Source: Gaiellasilicea sp963794385 (GTDB taxonomy: Bacteria > Actinomycetota > Thermoleophilia > Gaiellales > Gaiellaceae). Taken from it: a stretch of DNA of 64,000 nt. The notes beneath the pieces are model-generated. The model saw only the letters and a list, made by a program, of their open reading frames with translations, was not told the origin of the DNA and ran no database searches. Shown one piece after another: positions 16,725 through 26,176 of the stretch. Location of the stretch: the NCBI GenBank assembly GCA_963794385.1, contig CAWCDT010000008.1, positions 62,001 to 126,000 on the forward strand, read 5' to 3'. How positions within the stretch are numbered: position 1 is the first letter of the stretch; each line of letters opens with the position of its first letter. Position numbers and translations under genes: made by a program.

Positions 16725-19121
16725 ATGGCAACCACCGAGCTCAAGGAGGCCGGGTTCGTCGGCACGAGCCAGCTCCGCAAGGAAGACCCGGAGCTGATCA
16801 CCGGGCAGGGAACCTACGTCGACAACATCGCGCTGCCGGGGATGCTCTGGGTCGGCATCGTCCGCAGCCCGTTCGCGCACGCCAGGATCAACTCGATCGA
16901 CGTCTCGAAGGCGCTCGAGCTCGAGGGCGTGGTCGCGGCGCACACCGGCGCCGACCTCGAGTTCGCGGCGCCGCTCTTCATGGCCTGGCCGATCAACGAC
17001 CAGGTCAAGAATCCCGAGCATCACCCGCTGACGAAGGACAAGGCGCGTTACGTCGGCGACCCGGTCGCGGTCGTCGTGGCCGAGTCCCGGGCGCTCGCCA
17101 AGGACGCTCTCGAGCTGGTCGAGGTCGACTGGGAGCCGCTGCCGGCCGTCACCGGCATCAAGGAGGCGCTCGAGCCGGACGCGACGCTCGTGCACGAGGA
17201 CTTCGGCACGAACGACGCCGGCAGCTGGAGCATCGAGGCCGATTCGCCCGTGCCGACGCGCGGCCCGTCGGCGCCGTTCTTCGAAGACCCAGACCTCGTC
17301 ACCATCAAGGAGGAGTACTACCTCGCCCGCGTGATCCCGAACGCGATCGAGCCGCGCGGAGTCGTGGTCGACCCGAACGGTGCCATGGGCGAGTACACGG
17401 TCTACTCCTCGACGCAGATCCCGCACGTCCTGCGGACGACGCTGGTGATCACGTGCGGCATCCCGGAGGCGAAGCTCCGCGTCGTCGCGCCGGACGTCGG
17501 CGGCGGGTTCGGCTCGAAGCTCGAGGCCTACCCCGAGGACGCGATCTGCCTCGCGCTCGCGAAGAAGCTCGGCCGGCCCGTGAAGTGGATCGAGGAGCGC
17601 TCGGAGAACTACGTCGCCACACTGCACGGGCGCGAGATGTTCCAGCAGATCGAGCTCGCGGCCACACGGGACGGCGACCTCAAGGCGGTGCGCGTGAAGC
17701 TGACCGTCTCGATGGGGGCGTACATGCGCCTGATCACGCCGGGCATCCCGATGCTCGGCGCGTGGCTCTACCACGGCTGCTACGAGTGCGACGGCTACGA
17801 CTTCGAGTACACGAACGTCTTCACCAACCAGACGTTCACCGACGCCTACCGCGGTGCCGGCCGGCCCGAGGCGACCTACGCGATCGAGCGGGCGATGGAC
17901 GCGCTCGCGCGGGAGCTCGACATGGACCCGGTCGAGCTGCGGCGGAAGAACTTCATCCCGACGGAGAAGTTCCCCAACTACACGATCGCGAGTGGCCTCA
18001 CCGTCGACTCGGCGGACTACGAGGGCACGCTCGACCGCTGCCTCGAGGTGCTCGACTACGACGCGGTCCGGGCCGACCAGGCCGAGCGGCGCGAGCGCGG
18101 CGACCGGAAGCTGCTCGGCGTCGGCTTCTCGACGTACATCGAGATGTGCGGCCTCGCGCCCTCGCGCGTGCTCTCGGCGCTGAACTACGCCGCAGGCGGC
18201 TGGGACTCGGCGACGATCGAGTTCATGCCCACCGGCACGGTTCGCGCCGTGACCGGCGTCTGCTCGCACGGGCAGGGCTCGGCGACCGTGTTCGCACAGG
18301 TGGTGGCCGACCAGCTCGGGGTGGGGTACGACGACGTCGAGGTCCTGCAGGGCGACACGAGCGTCGCGCCGCTCGGGATGGACACGTACGGCAGCCGCGG
18401 CGTCTCCGTCGGCTCGGTCGCCCTCTACAAGGCGGGCGAGAAGCTCCTCGCCAAGGCGAAGACGCTCGCCGCGCACGAGCTCGAGTGCGCCGAGGAGGAC
18501 CTCGAGTTCGCCGGCGGCAATTTCACGGTCAAGGGCACCGACCGATCGGCCGGAATCAAGGCGCTCGCCTTCAACGCCTGGACGGCGCACAACCTGCCGG
18601 ACGGGATGGAGCCCGGCCTGGCGGCGTCGCACCTTTACGACCCGCCCAATTTCAGCTGGCCGAACGGCGCCCATTGCTGCTTGGTCGAGGTCGACCAGGA
18701 CACGGGCCTGGTCGACATCGTCCGCTACATCGCCGTCGACGACTGCGGCGTGCAGCTCAACCCGATGCTCGTACAGGGGCAGGTGCACGGCGGGGTCGCG
18801 CAGGGGATCTCTGAAGCGCTCTACGAGGAAGCGATCTACGACGAGGAGGGAAACCTGACGACCGGGACGATGACGAGCTACCTCGTGCCGGGGCCGCCGG
18901 AGCTCCCCTCGTTTGAAGTCCACGACACCGTCACGCCGAGCCCGACGAACCCGATGGGCGTGAAGGGGATCGGCGAGGCAGGGACGATCGCGGCGCCGCC
19001 GGCGGTGATCAACGCCGTTGTCGACGCGCTCGCGCACCTCGGCGTGCGCGACATGGCGCGCCCGGCGACGCCGGAGCGCGTCTGGCGGACCATTCAGAAG
19101 GCACAGGAGGCGCAGTCATGA
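16725..19121 (+). CDS. coxL: Aerobic CO dehydrogenase-like large subunit, form II
   Basis: 798-residue molybdopterin-cytosine-dinucleotide catalytic subunit of the xanthine oxidase family. The active-site loop reads AYRGAGR at residues 374-380, the form II signature; the true CO-oxidising form I enzymes have AYRCSFR with the copper-binding Cys. The catalytic Glu is present (GIGEAG, E751). Pterin-binding segments such as DVGGGFGSK and SHGQGSAT are intact. The substrate is therefore uncertain: form II enzymes have been linked to CO in some bacteria but many may oxidise other small carbonyl or aromatic substrates. Nine bp after coxS; overlaps coxM (ATGA). Confidence 0.95.
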   Translation: MATTELKEAGFVGTSQLRKEDPELITGQGTYVDNIALPGMLWVGIVRSPFAHARINSIDVSKALELEGVVAAHTGADLEFAAPLFMAWPINDQVKNPEHHPLTKDKARYVGDPVAVVVAESRALAKDALELVEVDWEPLPAVTGIKEALEPDATLVHEDFGTNDAGSWSIEADSPVPTRGPSAPFFEDPDLVTIKEEYYLARVIPNAIEPRGVVVDPNGAMGEYTVYSSTQIPHVLRTTLVITCGIPEAKLRVVAPDVGGGFGSKLEAYPEDAICLALAKKLGRPVKWIEERSENYVATLHGREMFQQIELAATRDGDLKAVRVKLTVSMGAYMRLITPGIPMLGAWLYHGCYECDGYDFEYTNVFTNQTFTDAYRGAGRPEATYAIERAMDALARELDMDPVELRRKNFIPTEKFPNYTIASGLTVDSADYEGTLDRCLEVLDYDAVRADQAERRERGDRKLLGVGFSTYIEMCGLAPSRVLSALNYAAGGWDSATIEFMPTGTVRAVTGVCSHGQGSATVFAQVVADQLGVGYDDVEVLQGDTSVAPLGMDTYGSRGVSVGSVALYKAGEKLLAKAKTLAAHELECAEEDLEFAGGNFTVKGTDRSAGIKALAFNAWTAHNLPDGMEPGLAASHLYDPPNFSWPNGAHCCLVEVDQDTGLVDIVRYIAVDDCGVQLNPMLVQGQVHGGVAQGISEALYEEAIYDEEGNLTTGTMTSYLVPGPPELPSFEVHDTVTPSPTNPMGVKGIGEAGTIAAPPAVINAVVDALAHLGVRDMARPATPERVWRTIQKAQEAQS

Positions 19122-19963
19122 TCCCCGCACCGTTCGAGTACGAGGTCGCCGAGTCGGTCGAGCACGCGATCGAGCTGCTCGGGACGAAGGAGGATCCGAA
19201 GCTGCTGGCCGGGGGGCAGAGCCTGCTGCCGCTGATGATGCTCCGCATGGCGAGGCCGGCCACGCTGATCGACCTCGGGCGGGTCTCCGAGCTCTCGGGA
19301 GTGCGCGACGGCGGCGACCACCTCGCGATCGGAGCGATGACGCGTCATCACGACCTGAACCACGACGCGCTCGTCAAGGAGCACTGTCCCGTGCTCGCGT
19401 ACGCTGCCGGGCTCGTGGGGGACCCACAAGTCCGACACCGAGGGACGATCGGCGGCTCGCTCGCCCACTGCGATCCCGCCGCGGACCTGCCGAACCTCGT
19501 CCTCACCCTCGACGCGCAAATCGTCGCGCACGGACCGGGAGGTGAGCGCGTCCTCGGCGCGGGCGAGTGCTTCCGCGGCTACTTCGAGACGGCGCTCGCT
19601 CCGGACGAGCTGATCGTCGAGGTGCGGGTCCCGAAGACGGGCGCGGCCGGCTGGTCGTACATCAAGTTCCGGCAGCGCTCGCTCGACTGGGCGACGGTCG
19701 GCGTCGCCGCGGTCGTCGAGTCGGACAACGGCGCGATCAAGACCGCGCGCGTGGGGCTGTCGAACATGGGCCAGACACCGCTGCGCGCGACTGCCGTCGA
19801 GCAGGCGCTCGCAGGATCCTCGCGCGACGGCGTCGCGGCGGCCGCCGAGCAGGCCGACGTGGGCACCGATCCGCCGGCGGACACATGGGCGAGCTCCGAC
19901 TTCAGACGGCACCTCTCGCGCGTCCTGACGGCTCGTGCGGTGGAGGAGGCGCTCACGCGGTAG
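19118..19963 (+). CDS. coxM: CO dehydrogenase-like medium subunit (FAD-binding)
   Basis: 281 residues. The FAD-binding motifs AGGQSLLP and TIGGSLAHCDP are present, as in CoxM/CutM. It takes electrons from CoxS and passes them to quinone or another acceptor at the membrane. It begins inside the coxL stop codon. It completes the structural operon coxG-S-L-M; the next gene, treZ, starts 20 bp later with what looks like its own promoter. Confidence 0.94.
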   Translation: MIPAPFEYEVAESVEHAIELLGTKEDPKLLAGGQSLLPLMMLRMARPATLIDLGRVSELSGVRDGGDHLAIGAMTRHHDLNHDALVKEHCPVLAYAAGLVGDPQVRHRGTIGGSLAHCDPAADLPNLVLTLDAQIVAHGPGGERVLGAGECFRGYFETALAPDELIVEVRVPKTGAAGWSYIKFRQRSLDWATVGVAAVVESDNGAIKTARVGLSNMGQTPLRATAVEQALAGSSRDGVAAAAEQADVGTDPPADTWASSDFRRHLSRVLTARAVEEALTR

Positions 19964-19983
19964 CCGTTCGCTACGGTCGCGCC

Positions 19984-21501
19984 GTGGCGACCGTCACGAG
20001 GTCATTGCTCGGTGCCGTCCCGGTCGAGCCCGGGCTCGCCGAGCTGCGCGTGTGGGCGCCGCACGCGCGCTCGGTCGCCGTGCGTCTCGCCTCGGGTGAC
20101 CACGCGCTCGCAGAGGAGGAAGACGGATTCTGGGTCACCGCCGCTCCCGCAACCGTCGGGGACGACTATCGCTTCGTGCTCGACGGCGACGACGTCTGGC
20201 CCGACCCCTGCTCGCGCTGGCAGCCTGACGGCGTTCGCGGGCCGTCGCGCATCCTCGACACCGGCGCCTTCCGGATCGCTGCGGGGCCGGGCGTCCCGCT
20301 CGAGGAGCTCGTCCTGTACGAGCTCCACGTCGGCACCTTCTCGGCGGCGGGCACGTTCGACGGCGTCGTGCCGCGCCTCGCGGCACTGCGCGAGCTCGGG
20401 GTCACGGCGATCGAGCTGATGCCCGTGGCGACCTTCCCGGGGTCGCGCGGCTGGGGGTACGACGGGCTCTTCACCTCGGCCGTGCACCCGGTCTACGGCG
20501 GCCCGGAGGGACTTGCACGATTCGTCGACGCCGCCCATCGAGAGGGGCTCGGCGTCGTGCTCGACGTCGTCTACAACCACCTCGGACCGGGGAACGAGGC
20601 GCTGCGCGCCTTCGGCCCGTACTGCACCGACCGGGTCGCCGAGACGCCGTGGGGCGAGACGCTCGACTACACACGGGCCGGCGTGCGGGAATGGGCGATT
20701 CAGAACGCCGAGCTCTGGGTGCGTGACTATCGGGTCGACGGGCTGCGGCTCGACTCGGTTCCGCACGTGTACGACGACTCGCACCGGCACGTGCTCGCCG
20801 AGCTCGCCGATCGCGTCCGGGCCGCCAACCCGCGGGCGCTCGTGATCAGCGAGGTCGGGCCTCCGGACTTTCGTCCGCTCACGGAGTGGGGCCACGACGC
20901 GATGTGGCTCGACGACCTGCACCACGCCCTGCACGTAGCGCTGACGGGCGAGCGGGACGGCTACTACGCGAGCTTCGACGGCTCGATGTCCCGCATCGCG
21001 GCCGAGCTGACCCGCCCGGAGGGAGCCCGCATCGTGGGGTGCGCGCAGAATCACGACCAGGTCGGCAACCGCGCCCTCGGCGACCGGCTGCCCGCGTCGA
21101 AGCGGCGCGTCGCCGCCGCGGTCGTCCTCTTCAGCCCGTTGACGCCGCTTCTCTTCCAGGGCGAGGAGTGGGGCGAGCAGGCGCCGTTCCGCTTCTTCAC
21201 CGACCACATCGATCCGTTCGTCGCCGATGCGACCCGGGAGGGCCGCCACCGCGAGTTCGCGGGCTTCGCCGGCTTCGACGGCGACGTGCCGGACCCGCAG
21301 GCGCTCGCGAGCTTCGAGGCGTCGCGGCTCTCGCCGGCCGAGCCGGAGGACCTCTACGTCCGTCTACTGCGGCTTCGCCGCGAGCTGCCGCCCGAGCTCG
21401 AGGTCGCCGTCGACGAGGAGGCGCGCACGCTCGAGCTCCGCCGCGGCCGCGCCACCCTCAGGGTCGACTTCCGGCACGAGACCGTGGATCTGCGCGCGTG
21501 A
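19984..21501 (+). CDS. treZ: Malto-oligosyltrehalose trehalohydrolase
   Basis: GH13_10 enzyme, 505 residues, releasing trehalose from the end of maltooligosyl-trehalose. N-terminal CBM48-like domain (LRVWAPHARSVAVRL), catalytic barrel with VLDVVYNHLGPGN, GLRLDSVPHVYD (nucleophile Asp), VISEVGPPD (acid/base Glu) and CAQNHDQVGNR. The GTG at 19984 follows a TACGGT box by 6 bases. Its usual partner TreY is not in the window; glgX overlaps downstream instead. Alternative: a glucan-processing role with GlgX. Confidence 0.92.
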   Translation: MATVTRSLLGAVPVEPGLAELRVWAPHARSVAVRLASGDHALAEEEDGFWVTAAPATVGDDYRFVLDGDDVWPDPCSRWQPDGVRGPSRILDTGAFRIAAGPGVPLEELVLYELHVGTFSAAGTFDGVVPRLAALRELGVTAIELMPVATFPGSRGWGYDGLFTSAVHPVYGGPEGLARFVDAAHREGLGVVLDVVYNHLGPGNEALRAFGPYCTDRVAETPWGETLDYTRAGVREWAIQNAELWVRDYRVDGLRLDSVPHVYDDSHRHVLAELADRVRAANPRALVISEVGPPDFRPLTEWGHDAMWLDDLHHALHVALTGERDGYYASFDGSMSRIAAELTRPEGARIVGCAQNHDQVGNRALGDRLPASKRRVAAAVVLFSPLTPLLFQGEEWGEQAPFRFFTDHIDPFVADATREGRHREFAGFAGFDGDVPDPQALASFEASRLSPAEPEDLYVRLLRLRRELPPELEVAVDEEARTLELRRGRATLRVDFRHETVDLRA

Positions 21502-23616
21502 GGGTCTGGCCCGGTACGGCCGTTTCCGCTCGGGCCGAGCTGGGACGGGCAGGGGACGAACTTCTCCCTCTTCTCCGAGCACGCCGAGAAGGTCGAGCTC
21601 TGCCTCTTCGACGACGACGACCGCGAGACGAGCTACAAGCTGACCGAACGCACCGCCTTCCATTGGCACGGCTACCTGCCCGGGATCGGGCCCGGGCAGC
21701 GGTACGGTTTTCGCGTCTACGGCCTGTGGCAGCCCGAGCAAGGGCACCGCTTCAACCCGAGCAAGCTCCTGATCGATCCGTACGCCAAGTCGGTCGAGGG
21801 CCCGATCCTCTGGGAGCGCGGCAACACGCTGCCCTACGTGCCCGGCGGCGACGATGCCGACCTCGAACGCGACGACGAGGACGATGCCGCCGCGATCCCG
21901 AAGTCGGTCGTGATCGACGACGAGTTCGACTGGGAGGACGACCGGCCGCCGCAGCGGCCCTGGCACGAGACCGTCATCTACGAGCTGCACGTGAAGGGCT
22001 TCACGAAGCTGATGCCCGGCGTCCGCGAAGAGCTGCGCGGGACGTACGCCGGTCTCGCCTCGGAGGCGGCCGTCGCGTACCTGTCGTCGCTCGGCGTGAC
22101 CGCGGTCGAGCTGCTGCCGATCCATCACATCGCCGACGAGCACCAGCTGGCGGTCAAGGGGCTGACCAACTACTGGGGCTACAGCTCGATCGGCTACCTG
22201 GCGCCGCATGCGCTCTACGCCGCAACGGGGCGGCGCGGCGAGCAGGTGAAGGAGTTCAAGGGGATGGTCAAGGCCCTCCACCGCGCCGGGATCGAGGTGA
22301 TCCTCGACGTCGTCTACAACCACACGGCCGAGGGCAACCATCTCGGGCCGATGCTCGCCTTCAAGGGGATCGACAACCGCTCCTATTACCGCACGGTCCC
22401 CGGCGACGCGCGGCACTACATGGACTACACGGGCACCGGCAACTCGCTCAACCCGGCCCACCCTTCGGTGCTCCGGCTGATCATGGACTCGCTCCGCTAC
22501 TTCGCGATCGAGTGCCACGTCGACGGCTTCCGCTTCGACCTCGCGTCCGCGCTCGCGCGCGAGCTCCACGAGGTCGACCGTCTCTCGGCCTTCTTCGACA
22601 TCATCCACCAGGATCCGGTGCTCTCCCAGATGAAGCTGATCGCCGAGCCCTGGGACGTGGGCGAGGGCGGCTACCAGGTGGGCAACTTCCCCGTGCTCTG
22701 GACGGAGTGGAACGGGATGTATCGGGACACGATGCGAGACTTCTGGCGCGGCGAGGCGTCCGTCGGCACGTTCGCGTCGCGCTTCACCGGGTCGAGCGAC
22801 CTCTACGAGACCGACGGGCGGCGGCCGTTCGCGTCGATCAATTTCGTCACGGCGCACGACGGCTTCACCCTGCGCGACCTCGTCACCTACAACGACAAGC
22901 ACAACGAGGCGAACCTGGAGGACAACCGGGACGGCGACAGCCACAACCGCAGCTGGAACCACGGGGTCGAGGGCGAGACCGACGACCTGGCGGTGAACGC
23001 GCTCCGCGAGCGGCAGCAGCGCAACTTCCTCGCCACGCTCTTCCTCTCGCAGGGCGTGCCGATGCTGCTCGGCGGCGACGAGATCGCGCGCACCCAGGGC
23101 GGTAACAACAACGCTTACTGCCAGGACAACGAGATCTCCTGGATCGGCTGGGAGCTCGACGACCGCGCCGAGCGCCTGCTCGTGTTCACGCGGCGCCTGA
23201 TCGAGCTCCGCTCCAGGCATCCCGTCTTCCACCGCGCCGACTTCCTCACCGGCGAAGAGCGGCAGGGCTCGGGCGCCCCGGACGTCTGGTGGTTCCGGTC
23301 GGACGGGCGCAAGATGACGCAGCGGAACTGGCGCGACGACAACGCGCTCACGCTCGGGGTCTTCCTCAACGGCTCCGAGATCCCGACCCAAACCGCCCAG
23401 GGTGCGCCCGTGATCGACGACACGTTCCTGATCCTCTTCAACGCCTGGGAGGGGCCGATCGCCTTCACGCTCCCGTCCGTGGCCTTCGGGCGGCGCTGGG
23501 CGCACGAGCTCTCGACCGCGGCGCCGGAGCTCGAGCGGGGTGCGGAGGTGCATCCCGCTCGAGGCGTCGTCCCTGTCGAAGGGCGCTCGCTCGTCGTCCT
23601 CCGCCGGGTCGCGTGA
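21498..23616 (+). CDS. glgX: Glycogen debranching enzyme (isoamylase type), one frame break
   Basis: GH13_11 enzyme cutting alpha-1,6 branches left by glycogen phosphorylase. The start GTG at 21498 overlaps the treZ stop and gives VRVWPG, then the frame breaks; removing the A at 21516 continues into RPFPLGPSWDGQGTNFSLF, the standard GlgX N-terminus. The rest (about 700 residues) is intact: CBM48, VILDVVYNHTAEG, GFRFDLASAL, LIAEPWDVG and the GlgX hallmark NRDGDSHNRSWN. Without the repair only an internal start near 21838 would be available, which would cut off the CBM48. Confidence 0.92.
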
Positions 23617-23693
23617 CGCCGCCTTGACTTCGACTTCGCGGTTACATTGACTTAGTGGCGAGGTGACGGGGGAGACGAAAAGGTGAGACGCCG

Positions 23694-24516
23694 TTGAGCG
23701 TCAGCGCTGCTGCGGCCCAGACGGCGGATCCGGTCGTCCGGCTCGAAGCCGTTCACAAGAGCTTCGGCGACAACGAGGTCCTGCGTGGGATCGACCTCGA
23801 GGTCACGAAGCGGCGAGGTGCTGACGATCATCGGCCCGAGCGGGAGCGGCAAGAGCACGCTCCTCCGCTGCGTCAACCTGCTCGAGCCGCTGAACGCCGG
23901 CAAGATCTTTTTCGAGGGGGAGGAGATCACGCGCAAGGGCACGGACGTCTCGGCCGTGCGGCAGCGCATCGGGATGGTCTTCCAGCAGTTCAACCTCTTT
24001 CCGCACCTGACGGTGCTCGACAACCTGACGCTCGCGACCCGCCGGATCCGCAAGCGGCCGCGCGCGGAGGCGGAGCAGCGCGCCCGCGACCTGCTCGCCC
24101 AGGTAGGGCTGTCGGAGAAGGCGGACCAGCACCCGCACCAGCTGTCCGGCGGACAGCAGCAGCGCGTCGCGATCGCGCGCGCGCTGATGATGGAGCCGCA
24201 CGTGATGCTGTTCGACGAGGTCACGTCCGCGCTCGACCCCGAGCTCGTCGGCGAGGTGCTGATCGTGGTGCGCGACCTGGCGAAGGACATGGGAATGACG
24301 ATGCTCGTCGTCACACACGAGATGCATTTCGCGCGCGATGTGGGCGACCGGCTGATCTTCATGGACGACGGCCGGATCGTCGAAGAGGGCGTGCCGGCGA
24401 CCGTGCTCGACAACCCGCGCGAGGAGCGCACGCGGCGGTTCCTGCGCCGTTCGCTGCAGCTAGCGGGTTCGCTGGAAGAGTTGACTATCACCGACGAGGA
24501 AGGAGCAATTGCATGA
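23694..24516 (+). CDS. Polar amino-acid ABC transporter ATP-binding protein (GlnQ type), one frame break
   Basis: About 273 residues once repaired. The N-terminus (VVRLEAVHKSFGDNEVLRG) and the body (SGEVLTIIGPSGSGKST) are in different frames; deleting one A of the pair at 23808-23809 joins them. Walker A, LSGGQQQR signature, a Walker B with FDEVTSALDP and VVTHEMHFA switch are all present and characteristic of the GlnQ/HisP family. Start is TTG at 23694 behind AAAAGGTGAG. It overlaps the binding-protein gene by ATGA. First gene of the ATPase-SBP-permease-permease unit. Confidence 0.9.
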
Positions 24517-25430
24517 AGAAGATCCTGCTGGCGACGGCTGCGGTAGCTGTATTCGCGGTCGTCGCCGCGACGGTCGGCTTGGCCCAGCCGGCCGCCACGG
24601 CCGGACCGGCGGAGGCGGAGGCGACACCGGCTCTGCCGAGACTGCCGGCCGACATCAAGTCGCGGAACCGGTTCATCGTCGGCGTCAAGTGCGACACGCC
24701 GCCGTTCGGCTACATCGACGTGCGCGGCAAGAATGCGGGCGTCGACGTCGAGATCGCCAAGTGGTTCGCGCGGTATGCGTTCGGACGCGAGCAGCGTGTG
24801 TCGTTCGTCTGTGCGCCGACGGCGGCCCGCGAGCCGCTACTGACGACGGGTCGCGTCGACATGGTCATCTCGACCTTCACGTACACGGCTGACCGCGACA
24901 CCCGGATCGACTTCTCGCGTGCGTACTACAACGCGACCGGGAGGCTGCTCGTCAAGAACGACTCCCCGATCCGCACGTTGAACGACATCAGGGGCCGGCG
25001 GGTGGCGACCACCCCGGGCTCGGTCTACGACCGCTGGATGAGGCGTTGCTTCCCGACTACGGAGCCCATCGTCGTCGACAGCGTCACGGCCGCACTCCTG
25101 GCTTTCAACCAGGGGCGGGCGGACGCGGTCATGTTCGACGACTCCTCGCTCGCGCTCGTCGCGGCGTCCGACCCGAACACGAAGCTCACGAACGACCTGT
25201 TCCTGGAAGGGCCGTACGGCATCGGGATCAGTCAGGGCAACGTTGCTCTGAAGCGCTGGGTCGACTCGCGGCTCGCGATCATGAAGCGGAAGGACCAGTT
25301 CCTGCCGATCATCAGGAACAACGTCGCACCGCGGTTCGTGCCCGCGTTCTCGAGGAACGTCCTGCGGCCCAACAACGACTTCACGTACCGGGCTGCGAAC
25401 TTGCCGAGCGTCGACACCGTTTGTCCGTAG
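24513..25430 (+). CDS. Amino-acid ABC transporter substrate-binding protein
   Basis: 305 residues, family 3 solute-binding fold (FIVGVKCDTPPFGYID, DMVISTFTYTADRD, RVATTPGSVYDRW). N-terminal signal peptide of about 25 residues (KKILLATAAVAVFAVVAAT) has no lipobox cysteine, so the protein is predicted to be released rather than lipid-anchored, unusual for a Gram-positive-type envelope. Arg/Asp residues of the ligand pocket suggest a polar amino acid; which one is not clear. RBS AGGAAGGAG precedes the ATG, which overlaps the ATPase stop. A strong stem-loop separates it from the permeases. Confidence 0.92.
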   Translation: MKKILLATAAVAVFAVVAATVGLAQPAATAGPAEAEATPALPRLPADIKSRNRFIVGVKCDTPPFGYIDVRGKNAGVDVEIAKWFARYAFGREQRVSFVCAPTAAREPLLTTGRVDMVISTFTYTADRDTRIDFSRAYYNATGRLLVKNDSPIRTLNDIRGRRVATTPGSVYDRWMRRCFPTTEPIVVDSVTAALLAFNQGRADAVMFDDSSLALVAASDPNTKLTNDLFLEGPYGIGISQGNVALKRWVDSRLAIMKRKDQFLPIIRNNVAPRFVPAFSRNVLRPNNDFTYRAANLPSVDTVCP

Positions 25431-25455
25431 GGATCGACCGGCAGACTCGGACCAG

Positions 25456-25487
25456 GGGAAGCGGCCGCGGCGACGCGGCCGCTTCCC
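25456..25487 (+). other. Intercistronic stem-loop, 14 bp stem with GNRA loop
   Basis: Perfect 14-base inverted repeat (arms 25456-25469 and 25474-25487) with the loop GCGA, which is a GNRA tetraloop when transcribed from the plus strand. It lies between the binding-protein stop and the permease start, 18 bp before the latter. No T-run follows. Such stems in ABC operons usually protect the upstream message or partly terminate transcription so the binding protein is made in excess; that role is inferred. Confidence 0.8.
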
Positions 25488-25504
25488 TGCGGGTGCGCTG
25501 AGTA

Positions 25505-26176
25505 GTGCTGCTCGCCTACGACCTGTCGGCCTTCGTCTCCGAGAACTGGGAGGAGCTCCTCGACGCCTTCCAGAACACCCTGAAGGTCTCGGCGGTGGCG
25601 ATCGCCGGTGCGTTCCTGATCGGCTCGGTCCTCGGCGCCGCCCGTGCCCACCGCATCCCCGTCGTCAGCCCGATCGCTGCGGTCTACGTCGAGGTGATTC
25701 GCAATACGCCGATCCTCGTCCAGATCTTCATGGTCTTCTTCGCGCTGCCGCAGGTGGGGATCCGTCTCGATGCGTTCACGGTCGCCTGGCTCTCGGTGAC
25801 GATCTGGGGCGGGGCGTTCAACACCGAGAACTTCCGGGCCGGGTTCGAGGCAGTGCCGCACCGCTACCGCGAGGCGGCGTCCGCGCTGGGCTTCGGCCGG
25901 CTCGGCACGTTCCTCAACGTGACGCTGCCGATCGGCGGGCGCATCTCGCTGCCGTCGTCGATCAACACCTACATCTCCGTCGTCAAGAACACCTCGCTGA
26001 TGTACGTGATCGGCTATTCCGAGCTGACGACGACGGCGATCAACATCTCCAGCCTGACGCTCGAGACGCTGGAGGCGCTCACGGTGCTCGGCATCGTCTA
26101 CCTGACCCTCGTCTGGAGCCTCTCGGCGGTGATCCGGATGATCGAGGGCAGGCTCGCACTGCCGGAGACGCGCTGA
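25505..26176 (+). CDS. Amino-acid ABC transporter permease 1
   Basis: 223 residues, about five membrane helices, HisM/GlnP type. The EAA loop is present (REAASALGFGRLGTFLNVTLP), as is VEVIRNTPILVQIF. Start GTG at 25505. The next permease begins one base into its stop codon (TGATG), indicating coupled synthesis of a heterodimer. Confidence 0.92.
   Translation: MLLAYDLSAFVSENWEELLDAFQNTLKVSAVAIAGAFLIGSVLGAARAHRIPVVSPIAAVYVEVIRNTPILVQIFMVFFALPQVGIRLDAFTVAWLSVTIWGGAFNTENFRAGFEAVPHRYREAASALGFGRLGTFLNVTLPIGGRISLPSSINTYISVVKNTSLMYVIGYSELTTTAINISSLTLETLEALTVLGIVYLTLVWSLSAVIRMIEGRLALPETR

Noticed and set aside
16011..19037. Open frame of about 1,000 codons on the minus strand across coxL
   Set aside because: It is antisense to coxL with an Arg/Val/Asp-rich composition typical of shadow frames in high-GC DNA; coxL has full family motifs.
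19421..19446. Copy of the GTCCGACACCG palindrome half inside coxM
   Set aside because: It lies in conserved coding sequence (VGDPQVRHRGTIGG) and has no second arm, so it is chance similarity.
23624..23648. TTGACT...TACATT as a promoter for the amino-acid importer
   Set aside because: The spacer is only 13 bases, too short for a normal promoter. The TTGACTT here is a direct repeat, but no -10 is at the right distance.
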